DNA of 38,678 nucleotides, from NCBI GenBank assembly GCA_016792785.1, contig JAEUML010000212.1, forward strand, positions 1 through 38,678. Direction: 5' to 3'. Position 1 is the stretch's first letter. The number at the start of each line of letters is the position of its first letter. Source of the stretch: Alphaproteobacteria bacterium. GTDB lineage: Bacteria > Pseudomonadota > Alphaproteobacteria > Micropepsales > Micropepsaceae. The translations under genes and the position numbers were made by a program. The notes beneath the pieces were generated by a model, which was not told where the DNA came from, ran no database searches, and saw only the letters and a program-made list of their open reading frames with translations. This document shows positions 1 to 7,339 of this stretch, in pieces.

Positions 1-194
1 GCCCCGTCCGCTCTCACCCATTCGCAGGCGATGCCTCCGAGGGAGCCCGCTTCGATCCGCACATTGGGTGGCGTCACGAACGCGTCGGCGAACTTCGCGC
101 TCTGCGCCCGACGCTCCTGCCACGGCGTGTCGGGGCCGCCAACGAGTTCCGCGAGATACGCGCGCACTTGCTCGATCGGACGCACGGAAGTCAC
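1..194 (-). CDS. alpha/beta hydrolase, N-terminal part (cut by window edge)
   Basis: Only the first 64 codons are in the window. The GTG start overlaps the stop of the upstream monooxygenase as GTGA, so the two are probably translated together. The visible part reads VTSVRPIEQVRAYLAEL and then PPNVRIEAGSLGGIACEW. This resembles the cap-region helix and first beta strands of hormone-sensitive-lipase-type (fold-3) esterases, but the HGGG motif, nucleophile elbow and catalytic residues lie outside the window. As part of the monooxygenase cluster it could hydrolyse an ester or lactone made by oxygen insertion; that role is inference. A later in-frame GTG is possible as the start. Confidence 0.6.
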   Translation of the reverse strand, partial: MTSVRPIEQVRAYLAELVGGPDTPWQERRAQSAKFADAFVTPPNVRIEAGSLGGIACEWVRADG

Positions 195-1390
195 CTGAAC
201 GCGGGAACGACCGCCTCAGCGGTCAACCGTATGCTCCGCATCACGTCCTCGTGCGCAATACGTCCGAATTGCATCAGGCACATCAACCGCTCGGTCCCGA
301 TCGCTTGGTATCGGCGAAGCTTCTCGATGCAGTGCGCCGGATCGCCGATCACGACGGAGTCGATCCTCTCAAGCACCTCGTGCGCTTCCTCCTTTGCGAT
401 TTTCTCGCCGCGCGCGGCCTTCTTGACGAGCGCCACGATCTCGTTGTCCCAGGGCTCCGGCGCAAGGTTCGTTGGATCGGGCTCTCCGTCGCCCAGAAGG
501 CTGGACTTGTATTGTTCTGACCCGCCGTCCGACCGCGGGTTGTTTCCCGAACCGAACAGAAGAAAGTAGCCCGACAGCGGCACCTGAAATGTCTGGGGCC
601 CCGCGAGAACGTACCAAAGCGCGGCGAGCGCAGCACCGTTCTCGATCGCTTGGTCACGGGTCTCCGCGACATGCACGAACGTGAATACCGCCTTCTGATT
701 GTTCAGGAAATGCCCGGCGGGCTTCTTGCACTCGGCCAACCCTGCGTCGTACTCGTCGAGCATCATCTTCATCGTGGCGACCGGATTGAAGATCGTGAGT
801 GCGAGCAAGCCGACACCCCGCCGTCCCGCCGCGCGAAACGAGGCAGGGCTGCCCGCGGTCTGCCAAAGCGCAGGATGCGGTCGTTGGATTGGCTTTGGTA
901 CAACGGTACGGCGGGGGATTTGAATCAGCGGGCTGTTCCAGCTGAACGCGTCGTCAGTCCAAATGCGCGGTAGAATCTGAAAATACTCTTCGTACTCCTG
1001 CGCCGAAACCTTCGGATCGGCGCCATAAGTCGCCCACTCGCGTCCGCCTGAAACGGCGAGCCCAACCTCGAGCCGCCCGCCGCTGATGATGTCGAGCGTG
1101 GCCGTGCGCGCGGCCGATCGCACCGGATGATTTACCGCGTAGCGCGCAATGATGCCCGAATGTCCGACGCGCATGCGTCGCGTGTTCTGCGCCACCGCCG
1201 CCAGCCAAAGGTCGGGCGCGGATGAATAGCTGAACTCGGGCGTGGCGTTGTGTTCGACTTGCCACCAAGTCTCAAAGCCGTATCGGTCGGCGGCGCGCGC
1301 TTGCTCGATCGTGTCGCGATAGGTGCGCTGTTCGTGATCTGCGCCCCACGGCTTGACGGATTGGACCTCGTTGAACATGTCGAACTTCAT
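191..1390 (-). CDS. LLM class flavin-dependent oxidoreductase (monooxygenase), copy 1
   Basis: A 399-residue bacterial-luciferase-like protein with a TIM-barrel fold, expected to use reduced flavin and O2 to oxidise an organic substrate in the cytosol. Family signs are WWQVEHN near residue 41, the TATLDIISGGRLEVGL segment typical of the flavin site, and a C-terminal DSVVIGDPAHCIEKL segment. An in-frame extension of six codons exists, but I chose the ATG at 1390: it has AGGAGG at good spacing and gives MKFDMFNEVQ, matching the MKFDIFCEIQ start of the paralogue at 3505. The two copies are alike over their whole length and longer than the usual 330-360 residues. It is divergent from the DUF3237 gene, and its promoter carries the motif shared with two other genes of the cluster. 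Substrate unknown. Confidence 0.9.
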   Translation of the reverse strand: MKFDMFNEVQSVKPWGADHEQRTYRDTIEQARAADRYGFETWWQVEHNATPEFSYSSAPDLWLAAVAQNTRRMRVGHSGIIARYAVNHPVRSAARTATLDIISGGRLEVGLAVSGGREWATYGADPKVSAQEYEEYFQILPRIWTDDAFSWNSPLIQIPRRTVVPKPIQRPHPALWQTAGSPASFRAAGRRGVGLLALTIFNPVATMKMMLDEYDAGLAECKKPAGHFLNNQKAVFTFVHVAETRDQAIENGAALAALWYVLAGPQTFQVPLSGYFLLFGSGNNPRSDGGSEQYKSSLLGDGEPDPTNLAPEPWDNEIVALVKKAARGEKIAKEEAHEVLERIDSVVIGDPAHCIEKLRRYQAIGTERLMCLMQFGRIAHEDVMRSIRLTAEAVVPAFR

Positions 1391-1412
1391 GCGTGGCCTC
1401 CTAATCAAGATG

Positions 1413-1430
1413 ATTTATAACGCGCGTTCC
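1413..1430 (-). promoter_or_regulatory. shared promoter/operator motif, site 1 (monooxygenase copy 1)
   Basis: Read on the minus strand this is AAC-N4-GTTATAAAT. The right nine bases are identical to those before the second monooxygenase (3470-3478). TATAAAT may be the -10 box, and AAC/GTT form a partial dyad as in a TetR-type operator. It lies about 22 bases before the start codon. The left arm is weaker than at the other two sites. Confidence 0.45.
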
Positions 1431-1469
1431 GTGAAAATGCCAAAGCGCGCTGTCTGAAGGAGACCCCGT

Positions 1470-1916
1470 ATGCATATCGCGACAAAGTTCTTGTGCGACT
1501 ACCGCGCGACGCTTGAGCCTGTACAGCACGATATGGGCCGCGCACACGCCGGTCGGCGCTTGATCGCCGTGGTCACCGGCGGTGACTTCAAAGGGGAGCG
1601 GCTGAACGGCCGCGTGCTTCCGGGTGGCGGAGACTGGGCATTGATCGACGATGAGCGCGACACCCTCCGCCTGGACGCGCGCGTCACGTGGGAGACGAAC
1701 GACGGCGCAAAGATCTTCGTCTCATATCGCGGCGTACTGAAGCCGTTGTCTCTGCTGCGTCGCAGCAACGCTGAGCGCCAAGCGCTCTACTTCCGCACGT
1801 CGCCCGTGTTCGAAACCGGCGATGTCAGATATGTCTGGTTGAACGACTTGGTATGCGTTGCGATCGGTTCCGTCGAATCGAACGCCGTGCGCTACCAAGT
1901 CTTTGAGGTCGAGTGA
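1470..1916 (+). CDS. DUF3237 domain protein
   Basis: 148 residues, the usual length for DUF3237. Typical family blocks are present: VVTGGDFKGERLNGRVLPGG around residues 34-53, LDARVTWETNDGAKIFVSYRGV in the middle, and YFRTSPVFETGDVRYVWLND near the end. The family is predicted to be a small beta-barrel and has no firm biochemical role; it often sits among catabolic genes for aromatic or terpenoid compounds. The ATG at 1470 has AAGGAG about eight bases upstream. It is transcribed away from the first monooxygenase across a 79-base gap that holds motif site 1. Confidence 0.85.
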   Translation: MHIATKFLCDYRATLEPVQHDMGRAHAGRRLIAVVTGGDFKGERLNGRVLPGGGDWALIDDERDTLRLDARVTWETNDGAKIFVSYRGVLKPLSLLRRSNAERQALYFRTSPVFETGDVRYVWLNDLVCVAIGSVESNAVRYQVFEVE

Positions 1917-1928
1917 TTGCGGCATAAA

Positions 1929-1946
1929 ATAACAGATGTTATGAAT
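1929..1946 (+). promoter_or_regulatory. shared promoter/operator motif, site 2 (VOC/cyclase)
   Basis: A perfect 6+2+6 inverted repeat, ATAACA-GA-TGTTAT, followed by GAAT so that TATGAAT could be a -10 box. It lies 30 bases before the VOC start codon, in the short gap after the DUF3237 gene. The dyad matches site 3 (TAACA-TG-TGTTA). The size and symmetry suit a TetR-family dimer; no such regulator gene is in the window. Confidence 0.6.
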
Positions 1947-1975
1947 GCGGCGCCAACACGCAAAGGGGCGCGCAT

Positions 1976-2479
1976 ATGACGGCATGGGCAATCGAGCGGA
2001 TGTATCACACCGTGATCAACGCCAGCGACCTCGATCGCACCGTCGACTTCTACAAAGCGCTTGGCTTTCAAGTCTTGAACGACCGCCGCAACGTGAAGTG
2101 GCCGGACTTTGTCGGCCGTATCTTCGGTCTCAAGAGGGCGCAGGGCCGGGGCGTTCTGATGAACCTGCCGGCGGACCCGAATGGGCCGATGCTAGACATT
2201 CTGGAATGGGTTGAGCCGAAGGCTGCACCGATACCGGCCGACGGCTTGACCGTCCCGCGCATCATTGCCTTCCGCGTCAAAAACGTAGCCGAGGCCTACA
2301 AAGACCTGAAGGCGAAGGGCGTTCAACTCACCGGTGAACTCGTTGAGCCTCAGCCGCGCGACCTCGGCGTCGTCGGCGTGTTCTGCGCGCGCGATCCCGA
2401 TGGCACGGTCATCGAACTCATCGAATTGCAGGCGGGCATACGCCATTCGCGCGCGAACGAGGCTCTCGCCAAGCCATGA
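1976..2479 (+). CDS. VOC family (glyoxalase/bleomycin-resistance fold) protein
   Basis: 167 residues with a vicinal-oxygen-chelate domain. MYHTVINASDLDRTVDFYKALGF near the N-terminus and RDPDGTVIELIEL near the C-terminus are the standard first and last beta-alpha-beta blocks. H11 and the Glu of VIELIE are plausible metal ligands. VOC proteins include dioxygenases, isomerases, epimerases and lyases, so the reaction is open. The stop overlaps the next start (ATGA), so it is coupled to the cyclase-family gene. The start at 1976 has an AAGGGG ribosome-binding site and the palindromic site 2 just upstream. Confidence 0.85.
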   Translation: MTAWAIERMYHTVINASDLDRTVDFYKALGFQVLNDRRNVKWPDFVGRIFGLKRAQGRGVLMNLPADPNGPMLDILEWVEPKAAPIPADGLTVPRIIAFRVKNVAEAYKDLKAKGVQLTGELVEPQPRDLGVVGVFCARDPDGTVIELIELQAGIRHSRANEALAKP

Positions 2480-3420
2480 GCGCCAAATCCTGGACCGACA
2501 AGGACGTGCATGCGCTGTTCGAGCGCGTGAAGAATTGGGGGCGTTGGGGGGCGGACGACGAGAAGGGGACGTTGAACTACATCACGCCCGAGCGCCGCGC
2601 GCGGGCGGCGGCCTCGGTCAAGAGCGGGCGCACTGTCAGCTGCGCGAGGAACTTTCCGGTTCACCCACACCCTGAGAATCCCTATCCGGCGCAGCATCAC
2701 ATGGTCATCGCGGGCGACGACCCGTGCATCCCTGGTATCAAGGGTCTAGAGGTCTCGACCGACTACATCGGCATCGCTTTTCACGGTATGGCCTCCAGTC
2801 ACATCGACGCGCTTTGTCACGTTTTTGTGGCAGGCAAGATGTACAACGGCCATCCGGCGACCGACGTGAAGAGCACGGGCGCCCGCCGCAACACGATCAT
2901 GTGCGCGAAGGACGGCATCGTCGGCCGCGGCGTGCTGCTCGACCTCCCGGCGGCGAAGGGCGTTGCGTTCCTCGACCCCGATGTCGAGGTCACCACCGCC
3001 GATCTGGAAGCCGCCGAGAAGCACCACCGCGTAAAGGTCGAGGAGGGCGACATCCTCTTTATCCGCTTTGGGCGCGACAAGCGACGCGAGGTCGTTCCGA
3101 CGTCGACGCCTGAAGGGCAGAAGCTCGCAGGCCTGCACGCCGAATGCGTCGACTGGCTACACGCGAACAAGGTCGCGGTCCTGGGCGGTGACGGCATCCA
3201 CGATCCGCTGCCCTCCGGCCAGCGGTACGATCATTGGCCGATCCCGATCCACATGTGCACGCTCGCGGGCATGGGTTTGCATCTCCTGGACAATCTTGAC
3301 CTCGAAGGGCTGGCCGAGGCTTGCCGCGCGGAAGGGCGCTGGTCGTTTTTCCTGACGATTGCGCCGCTTCGCGTCGAAGGCGGCACGGGCTCGCCCGTCA
3401 ACCCGATCGCGGTGTTCTGA
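2476..3420 (+). CDS. cyclase family protein (kynurenine formamidase-like fold)
   Basis: 314 residues of the Pfam 'putative cyclase' family, metal-dependent hydrolases related to bacterial KynB. The metal-site motif is seen as FHGMASSHIDALCH; the usual HxGTHxDxxxH has Ser-Ser in place of Gly-Thr. The N-terminal WGRWGADDEKGTLNYITPE block is typical of the longer, non-KynB members found in catabolic clusters, which act on amide or lactone rings or isomerise ring products. It overlaps the VOC gene by ATGA. A role after the monooxygenase step, opening a ring, is plausible but not shown. Confidence 0.85.
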   Translation: MSAKSWTDKDVHALFERVKNWGRWGADDEKGTLNYITPERRARAAASVKSGRTVSCARNFPVHPHPENPYPAQHHMVIAGDDPCIPGIKGLEVSTDYIGIAFHGMASSHIDALCHVFVAGKMYNGHPATDVKSTGARRNTIMCAKDGIVGRGVLLDLPAAKGVAFLDPDVEVTTADLEAAEKHHRVKVEEGDILFIRFGRDKRREVVPTSTPEGQKLAGLHAECVDWLHANKVAVLGGDGIHDPLPSGQRYDHWPIPIHMCTLAGMGLHLLDNLDLEGLAEACRAEGRWSFFLTIAPLRVEGGTGSPVNPIAVF

Positions 3421-3461
3421 CGGCGCGCAAGATCGCGGTCGACCGCGGTCTGATCATAATG

Positions 3462-3478
3462 TAACATGTGTTATAAAT
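3462..3478 (+). promoter_or_regulatory. shared promoter/operator motif, site 3 (monooxygenase copy 2)
   Basis: TAACA-TG-TGTTA is a perfect 5+2+5 inverted repeat and runs into TATAAAT, a good -10 candidate. It is 27 bases before the start codon of the second monooxygenase. Same dyad as site 2, same GTTATAAAT as site 1. A repressor bound here would cover the -10 region. Confidence 0.6.
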
Positions 3479-3504
3479 AGAGCCACCGCGAAGGGAGTGA
3501 ACCT

Positions 3505-4707
3505 ATGAAGTTCGACATCTTCTGCGAAATCCAAAGGGCAAAGCCTTGGGGACCCGATCACGAGGCGACGCTCTTTCGCGAAACGATTGACGAGGCTGTG
3601 GCCGCCGACAAAGCGGGGTTCGACACGTGGTGGCAGGTTGAGCACCACGCGGCAGAGGAGTTTAGCTACTCGTCGGCGCCCGCGCTGGTGCTGACGGCCA
3701 TCGCCGCGCGCACGAAGAAAATTCACGTCGGGCATGCCGGCGTATTGGCGCCGTTCCGCATCAACAATCCCTACCAAGTCGCCGAACGCGCGGCGACGCT
3801 CGACATCTTGAGTGGCGGCCGCCTCGAACTGGGCCTGGCGAAATCGGGCGGCAAGGAGTGGGAGACGTTCGGCGTCAATCCCGAAACCGCGCGCGATCAG
3901 GTACGCGAAGCCTTCACGATCATCAGTCGCTTCTGGAGCGAGCGGTCGCTCAACTACAAATCGGCGGACTTCACGATCCCCGAACGTGAATGCGTCCCCA
4001 AGCCCTTGCAGCAGCCGCAGCCTCGGTTCTGGCAAACCTGCGGTAGTCCTGAATCGTTCTACATGGCGGGCGAACTCGGCGTTGGTGCGCTCGGCACGAC
4101 ATTGCTCTCGCCGGTGCCCTTCATGGGCCAGATGCTCGATCACTATCGCCGCGGTCTCAAGGACTGCAAACAGCCCGTTGGCAAGGTCGTGAACGCCGAG
4201 AAGGGCGTGTTCACGTTCGTCCACGTGGCCGAGTCGCGCAAGGAAGCGATCAGGGCGCGCGCGGCCTGGTCGGCCCTCTGGTACGTGAACGCGGCGCCGA
4301 TCGTGTTCAAGGTGCCGCGCGCCGTTTGGTACGACGTCATCAAGTCGGGCCTCCATCCGAACGCGCCGCGCGACACGGCGGCCCTGACAGGGGACGACAA
4401 GACGAGCCTTGACATCGCGCCCGACGAAATCCCGGTGCTGCGCCTCTTGAAGATGATGGCAAAGGGCATGGTCGTCAGCGCCGAGGAAGCGCACGAGGTT
4501 CTGGAGCAACTCGACTCCGTCATTGTCGGCGACCCCGATCACTGCCGCAAAAAGTTCGAGGCCTACGAGGCGATCGGGACCGACCGCATGATGTGTCTGA
4601 CCCAGTTCGGTCAGATCCCGCACAGCGCCGTCGTTCGCGGCATCGAACTCACCGGCGAACACCTCATCCCGTATTTCAGCAAGCGGCGCAGGGCCGCGGC
4701 GGAATAG
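3505..4707 (+). CDS. LLM class flavin-dependent oxidoreductase (monooxygenase), copy 2
   Basis: 400 residues, paralogue of the protein encoded at 191-1390. It has WWQVEHHAAEEFSYSSAP near residue 41, the AERAATLDILSGGRLELGL flavin-site segment, and a C-terminal DSVIVGDPDHCRKKF block. Expected to be a flavin-dependent monooxygenase of the luciferase/limonene-monooxygenase superfamily. The ATG at 3505 has GAAGGGAG upstream. It sits 84 bases after the cyclase gene but has its own promoter motif (site 3), so it can be expressed separately. Two divergent paralogues in one cluster may act on successive intermediates or on two stereoisomers; that is inference. Confidence 0.9.
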   Translation: MKFDIFCEIQRAKPWGPDHEATLFRETIDEAVAADKAGFDTWWQVEHHAAEEFSYSSAPALVLTAIAARTKKIHVGHAGVLAPFRINNPYQVAERAATLDILSGGRLELGLAKSGGKEWETFGVNPETARDQVREAFTIISRFWSERSLNYKSADFTIPERECVPKPLQQPQPRFWQTCGSPESFYMAGELGVGALGTTLLSPVPFMGQMLDHYRRGLKDCKQPVGKVVNAEKGVFTFVHVAESRKEAIRARAAWSALWYVNAAPIVFKVPRAVWYDVIKSGLHPNAPRDTAALTGDDKTSLDIAPDEIPVLRLLKMMAKGMVVSAEEAHEVLEQLDSVIVGDPDHCRKKFEAYEAIGTDRMMCLTQFGQIPHSAVVRGIELTGEHLIPYFSKRRRAAAE

Positions 4708-4741
4708 CGCCGTCTTTCCCGGGGACACGATAAGGCCCAAC

Positions 4742-4771
4742 TTGCGTCTAGCGCTCGCCTAGTTCTATATT
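4742..4771 (+). promoter_or_regulatory. possible promoter for the oxidoreductase/MFS operon
   Basis: TTGCGT and TATATT are separated by 18 bases in the 232-base gap before the FAD oxidoreductase. It would leave a leader of about 160 bases. Found by eye only; nothing else recognisable is in this gap. Confidence 0.2.
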
Positions 4772-4939
4772 TGTTCCGGGCGGCGCGCGGCTGGTTTGTC
4801 GGCCCATGCGCTCGATTCGCAACAATCTTGCGGCAGGTGTTGCTGCAGAATGCCAATGGAATCAGCGCGGTAACGGGTGTTGCGGATTGAGCCCCACCCC
4901 TGATGATGTCCGTAGGAAACTGGGAAATAACGACAAGCG

Positions 4940-6073
4940 ATGGAGAAGGCCGACATCATCGTCCTTGGCGCGGGAATCGCGGGCGCCTCGGCGGCATATG
5001 AGCTGGCCGCGACACACCGCGTCCTGCTGCTCGAGCGCGAGCCTCAGCCGGGCTTGCATTCGACCGGTCGCTCCGCCGCCATCTTCTCAGAGATCTACGG
5101 CAACGCCGTCGTCCGCGGTCTGAGCCGCGCCAGCCGGGCATTCCTGTTCTCCCCGCCGGGAGGGTTCGCCGGGGCCCCGCTCGTCAGCCCGCGCGCAACG
5201 TTGTTCGTTGCGCCGGCCGATCAGGTCGAGACCCTGCGCGCGATGCGCACCGACGCCGACGTCGCCGCCGGCACCGAACCGATGTCGGTCGACGAAGCGC
5301 TCGCCCGTGTCCCGATCCTGGCACGCGAACGCGTCGCCGAAGCGCTCTACGAACCCGGCGCCAGCGACATTGACGTCAACGGCCTACACCAAGGCTTCTT
5401 ACGCGGCTTCAAGGCGCGCGGCGGAGCGCTGATCTGCGACATACGGGTCGACGCGCTCGATCGCAAAGGCACAGCGTGGCGCGTGATCGCGGGTGACGCC
5501 GCCTACGAAACACCGATCCTTGTCAACGCGACCGGCGCCTGGGCCGATGAAGTCGCCAAGATGGCAGGCGTGGCGCCCATCGGCATCGAACCGAAGCGCC
5601 GCACGGTGGTTTTGCTCGACGCGCCGAAGGAACACGACATCCGCGCCTGGCCGCTCACCATCGACGCCGACGAGACGTTCTATTTCAAGCCCGACGCCGG
5701 CCGCATTCTCTTGACGCCCGCCGACGAAACGCCGTCGCCGCCTTGCGACGCGCAGCCGGAGGAGTTGGACGTCGCGCTCGCGATCGACCGCTTCGAGAGC
5801 TTCACGACGATGCGCGTCCGCCGCGTCGTCCACAAATGGGCGGGCTTGCGCTCGTTCGCGCGCGATAGGACACCGGTCGTAGGTTTCGACGGCGCGGCAC
5901 CCGGCTTCTTTTGGCTCGCGGGGCAGGGCGGCTACGGCATGCAGACATCGTCGGCGATGGCGCGCACAGCCGCCGCCCTCGTGCGCGGCGAGGATGTTCC
6001 CGCCGACATCCGTGCCGAGGGTGTCAGTGCCACGGCACTCAGTCCCGCGCGCCTGCGCGGAGGAAGGTCATGA
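4940..6073 (+). CDS. FAD-dependent amine/D-amino-acid oxidoreductase (DadA/DauA-like)
   Basis: 377 residues of the DAO family. The FAD-binding Rossmann motif GAGIAG is at residues 10-15, with LLLERE at the end of the second strand; STGRSAAIF follows, a usual FAD contact in D-arginine dehydrogenase and glycine oxidase relatives. The C-terminal WAGLRSFARDRTPVVGF and FFWLAGQGGYGMQTS blocks are the usual end of the FAD domain. Expected to oxidise a secondary amine or D-amino acid to an imine in the cytosol or at the inner membrane; the substrate cannot be read. The stop overlaps the MFS start (ATGA), so uptake and oxidation of one compound is a reasonable guess. Confidence 0.88.
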   Translation: MEKADIIVLGAGIAGASAAYELAATHRVLLLEREPQPGLHSTGRSAAIFSEIYGNAVVRGLSRASRAFLFSPPGGFAGAPLVSPRATLFVAPADQVETLRAMRTDADVAAGTEPMSVDEALARVPILARERVAEALYEPGASDIDVNGLHQGFLRGFKARGGALICDIRVDALDRKGTAWRVIAGDAAYETPILVNATGAWADEVAKMAGVAPIGIEPKRRTVVLLDAPKEHDIRAWPLTIDADETFYFKPDAGRILLTPADETPSPPCDAQPEELDVALAIDRFESFTTMRVRRVVHKWAGLRSFARDRTPVVGFDGAAPGFFWLAGQGGYGMQTSSAMARTAAALVRGEDVPADIRAEGVSATALSPARLRGGRS

Positions 6074-7287
6074 GCCCGCTCGCCCGCATCGGCATCGGCA
6101 CCGGCGGCGCACCCGGCCCGATCCTGTTCTTCGCCTGCGCCGCGCATTTCATGCACCACGTGCTCGTGTCCCTGTATCTGACGCTTGTCCTCACGCTCAC
6201 GACCGAATGGAAGATGAGTTATAGCGACCTGATCGCGCTTTGGACGGTGGGCTCGCTGATGATCGGCCTCGGCGCGCCGCTCGCCGGTTGGCTCGGCGAC
6301 CGTTGGGGCGAGGCGCGCGTCATGGCGTTGACGTTCTTCGGTTTGGGCGCGGCCAGCATCCTCTGCGGCCTCGCGCAGGGGCCGCTCCAGATGAAGCTCG
6401 CGCTTGGCCTGCTCGGCGTTTTCGGCGCGCTCTATCATCCGGTCGGCAATTCCTGGGTCGTCAAGCACGCGGTCGAACGCGGGAAGGCGATTGCGCTTGC
6501 GGGCATCTTCGGCTCGTTCGGTGTCGCGGCCGGACCGGTCACCGCGGGCGTGCTGAACGATGTGATCGATTGGCGCTGGGCATTCATTCTGCCGGGCCTC
6601 GTCACGATCGTCTTCGGCATGGCGCTTGTCGTCTTGATGGGACAAGGCCGCATCCCCGAACGCGACGGTGACGCCGCCGAACTCGCCGCACACGAAGCGC
6701 CGAGCGCGCGTAACCGCCGCAACGTGCTCGCCCTGCTCGCGCTCACCATGACGCTGACGCTGATCGCGGTCACCGCTTTCATGACCGCGCTGCCGAAGCT
6801 GATCGAAGACCTCAACATCGTCTCGCGCGAAGGCTTGATCGGTGTCGGCCTCGTCACCGGCACGATCTTCCTCACCGCCTCCGGCGCGCAGTTCTTGGGC
6901 GGCCACTACGCCGATCGCGGCGCGGCAAAGCGCACGTACGTCATCTTGTTCGCCTTGCTCGCGCTTGCCTTTGCAGCCGCCGCCATGACCGGGAATTGGA
7001 TGCTCCTGCCGCTCGCGATCACCGTCATGTTCCTGTTCGAGGCGATCGCGCCGATCGAAACGATCTTTGTCGCCCGCTTCGCACCGGCAGCGCGGCGCGG
7101 CCTCTTCTTCGGCATGCGCTACGCGATCTCGGTGGTGGGCGGCCCCGTCGGTGTCTGGCTGGTCGCAGCGCTCTACGACCCCGCCGCGCGTTTCACGCCG
7201 ATGCTGCTCGTGCTCGCGGCCGGCGCCGTCGTCATCGCTGCCGTCAGCCTCGCTTTGCCTCGCGACCGCGAAGCACTCGCCGCATAA
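6070..7287 (+). CDS. MFS transporter
   Basis: About 405 residues with roughly 12 hydrophobic segments. GWLGDRWGEARVM near residue 77 is the loop 2-3 motif of the major facilitator superfamily, and a charged central loop around residue 200 separates the two halves. GVFGALYHPVGNSWVVKHAVERGKAIA resembles the fosmidomycin-resistance (Fsr) branch, though the substrate need not be the same. The frame stays open further upstream into the preceding gene, but the ATG at 6070 overlapping its stop is the natural start. An inner-membrane importer or exporter coupled to the FAD oxidoreductase, so its substrate may be an amine or amino acid. Confidence 0.85.
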   Translation: MSPLARIGIGTGGAPGPILFFACAAHFMHHVLVSLYLTLVLTLTTEWKMSYSDLIALWTVGSLMIGLGAPLAGWLGDRWGEARVMALTFFGLGAASILCGLAQGPLQMKLALGLLGVFGALYHPVGNSWVVKHAVERGKAIALAGIFGSFGVAAGPVTAGVLNDVIDWRWAFILPGLVTIVFGMALVVLMGQGRIPERDGDAAELAAHEAPSARNRRNVLALLALTMTLTLIAVTAFMTALPKLIEDLNIVSREGLIGVGLVTGTIFLTASGAQFLGGHYADRGAAKRTYVILFALLALAFAAAAMTGNWMLLPLAITVMFLFEAIAPIETIFVARFAPAARRGLFFGMRYAISVVGGPVGVWLVAALYDPAARFTPMLLVLAAGAVVIAAVSLALPRDREALAA

Positions 7288-7315
7288 AAAAGGGGCGCCC
7301 GAAACGGACGCCCCT
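7285..7315 (-). terminator. rho-independent terminator of the M13 peptidase gene
   Basis: Stem AGGGGCG/CGCCCCT, extended by CCG/CGG after one mismatch, loop of three. On the minus strand it is followed by six T. It lies 25 bases after the stop of the peptidase gene and its T-run overlaps the stop codon of the MFS gene on the other strand. On the plus strand there is no T-run, so it probably serves the minus strand only. Confidence 0.8.
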
Positions 7316-7339
7316 GAAACATATTGAGACGATGGGAGG

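Noticed and set aside
3454-4740. A 428-codon open frame on the minus strand
   Set aside because: Fully antisense to the second monooxygenase, whose sequence is conserved; the product shows no recognisable domain.
5932-6906. A 324-codon minus-strand frame
   Set aside because: Antisense to the MFS gene, with a composition of charged residues typical of the complement of membrane-protein codons.
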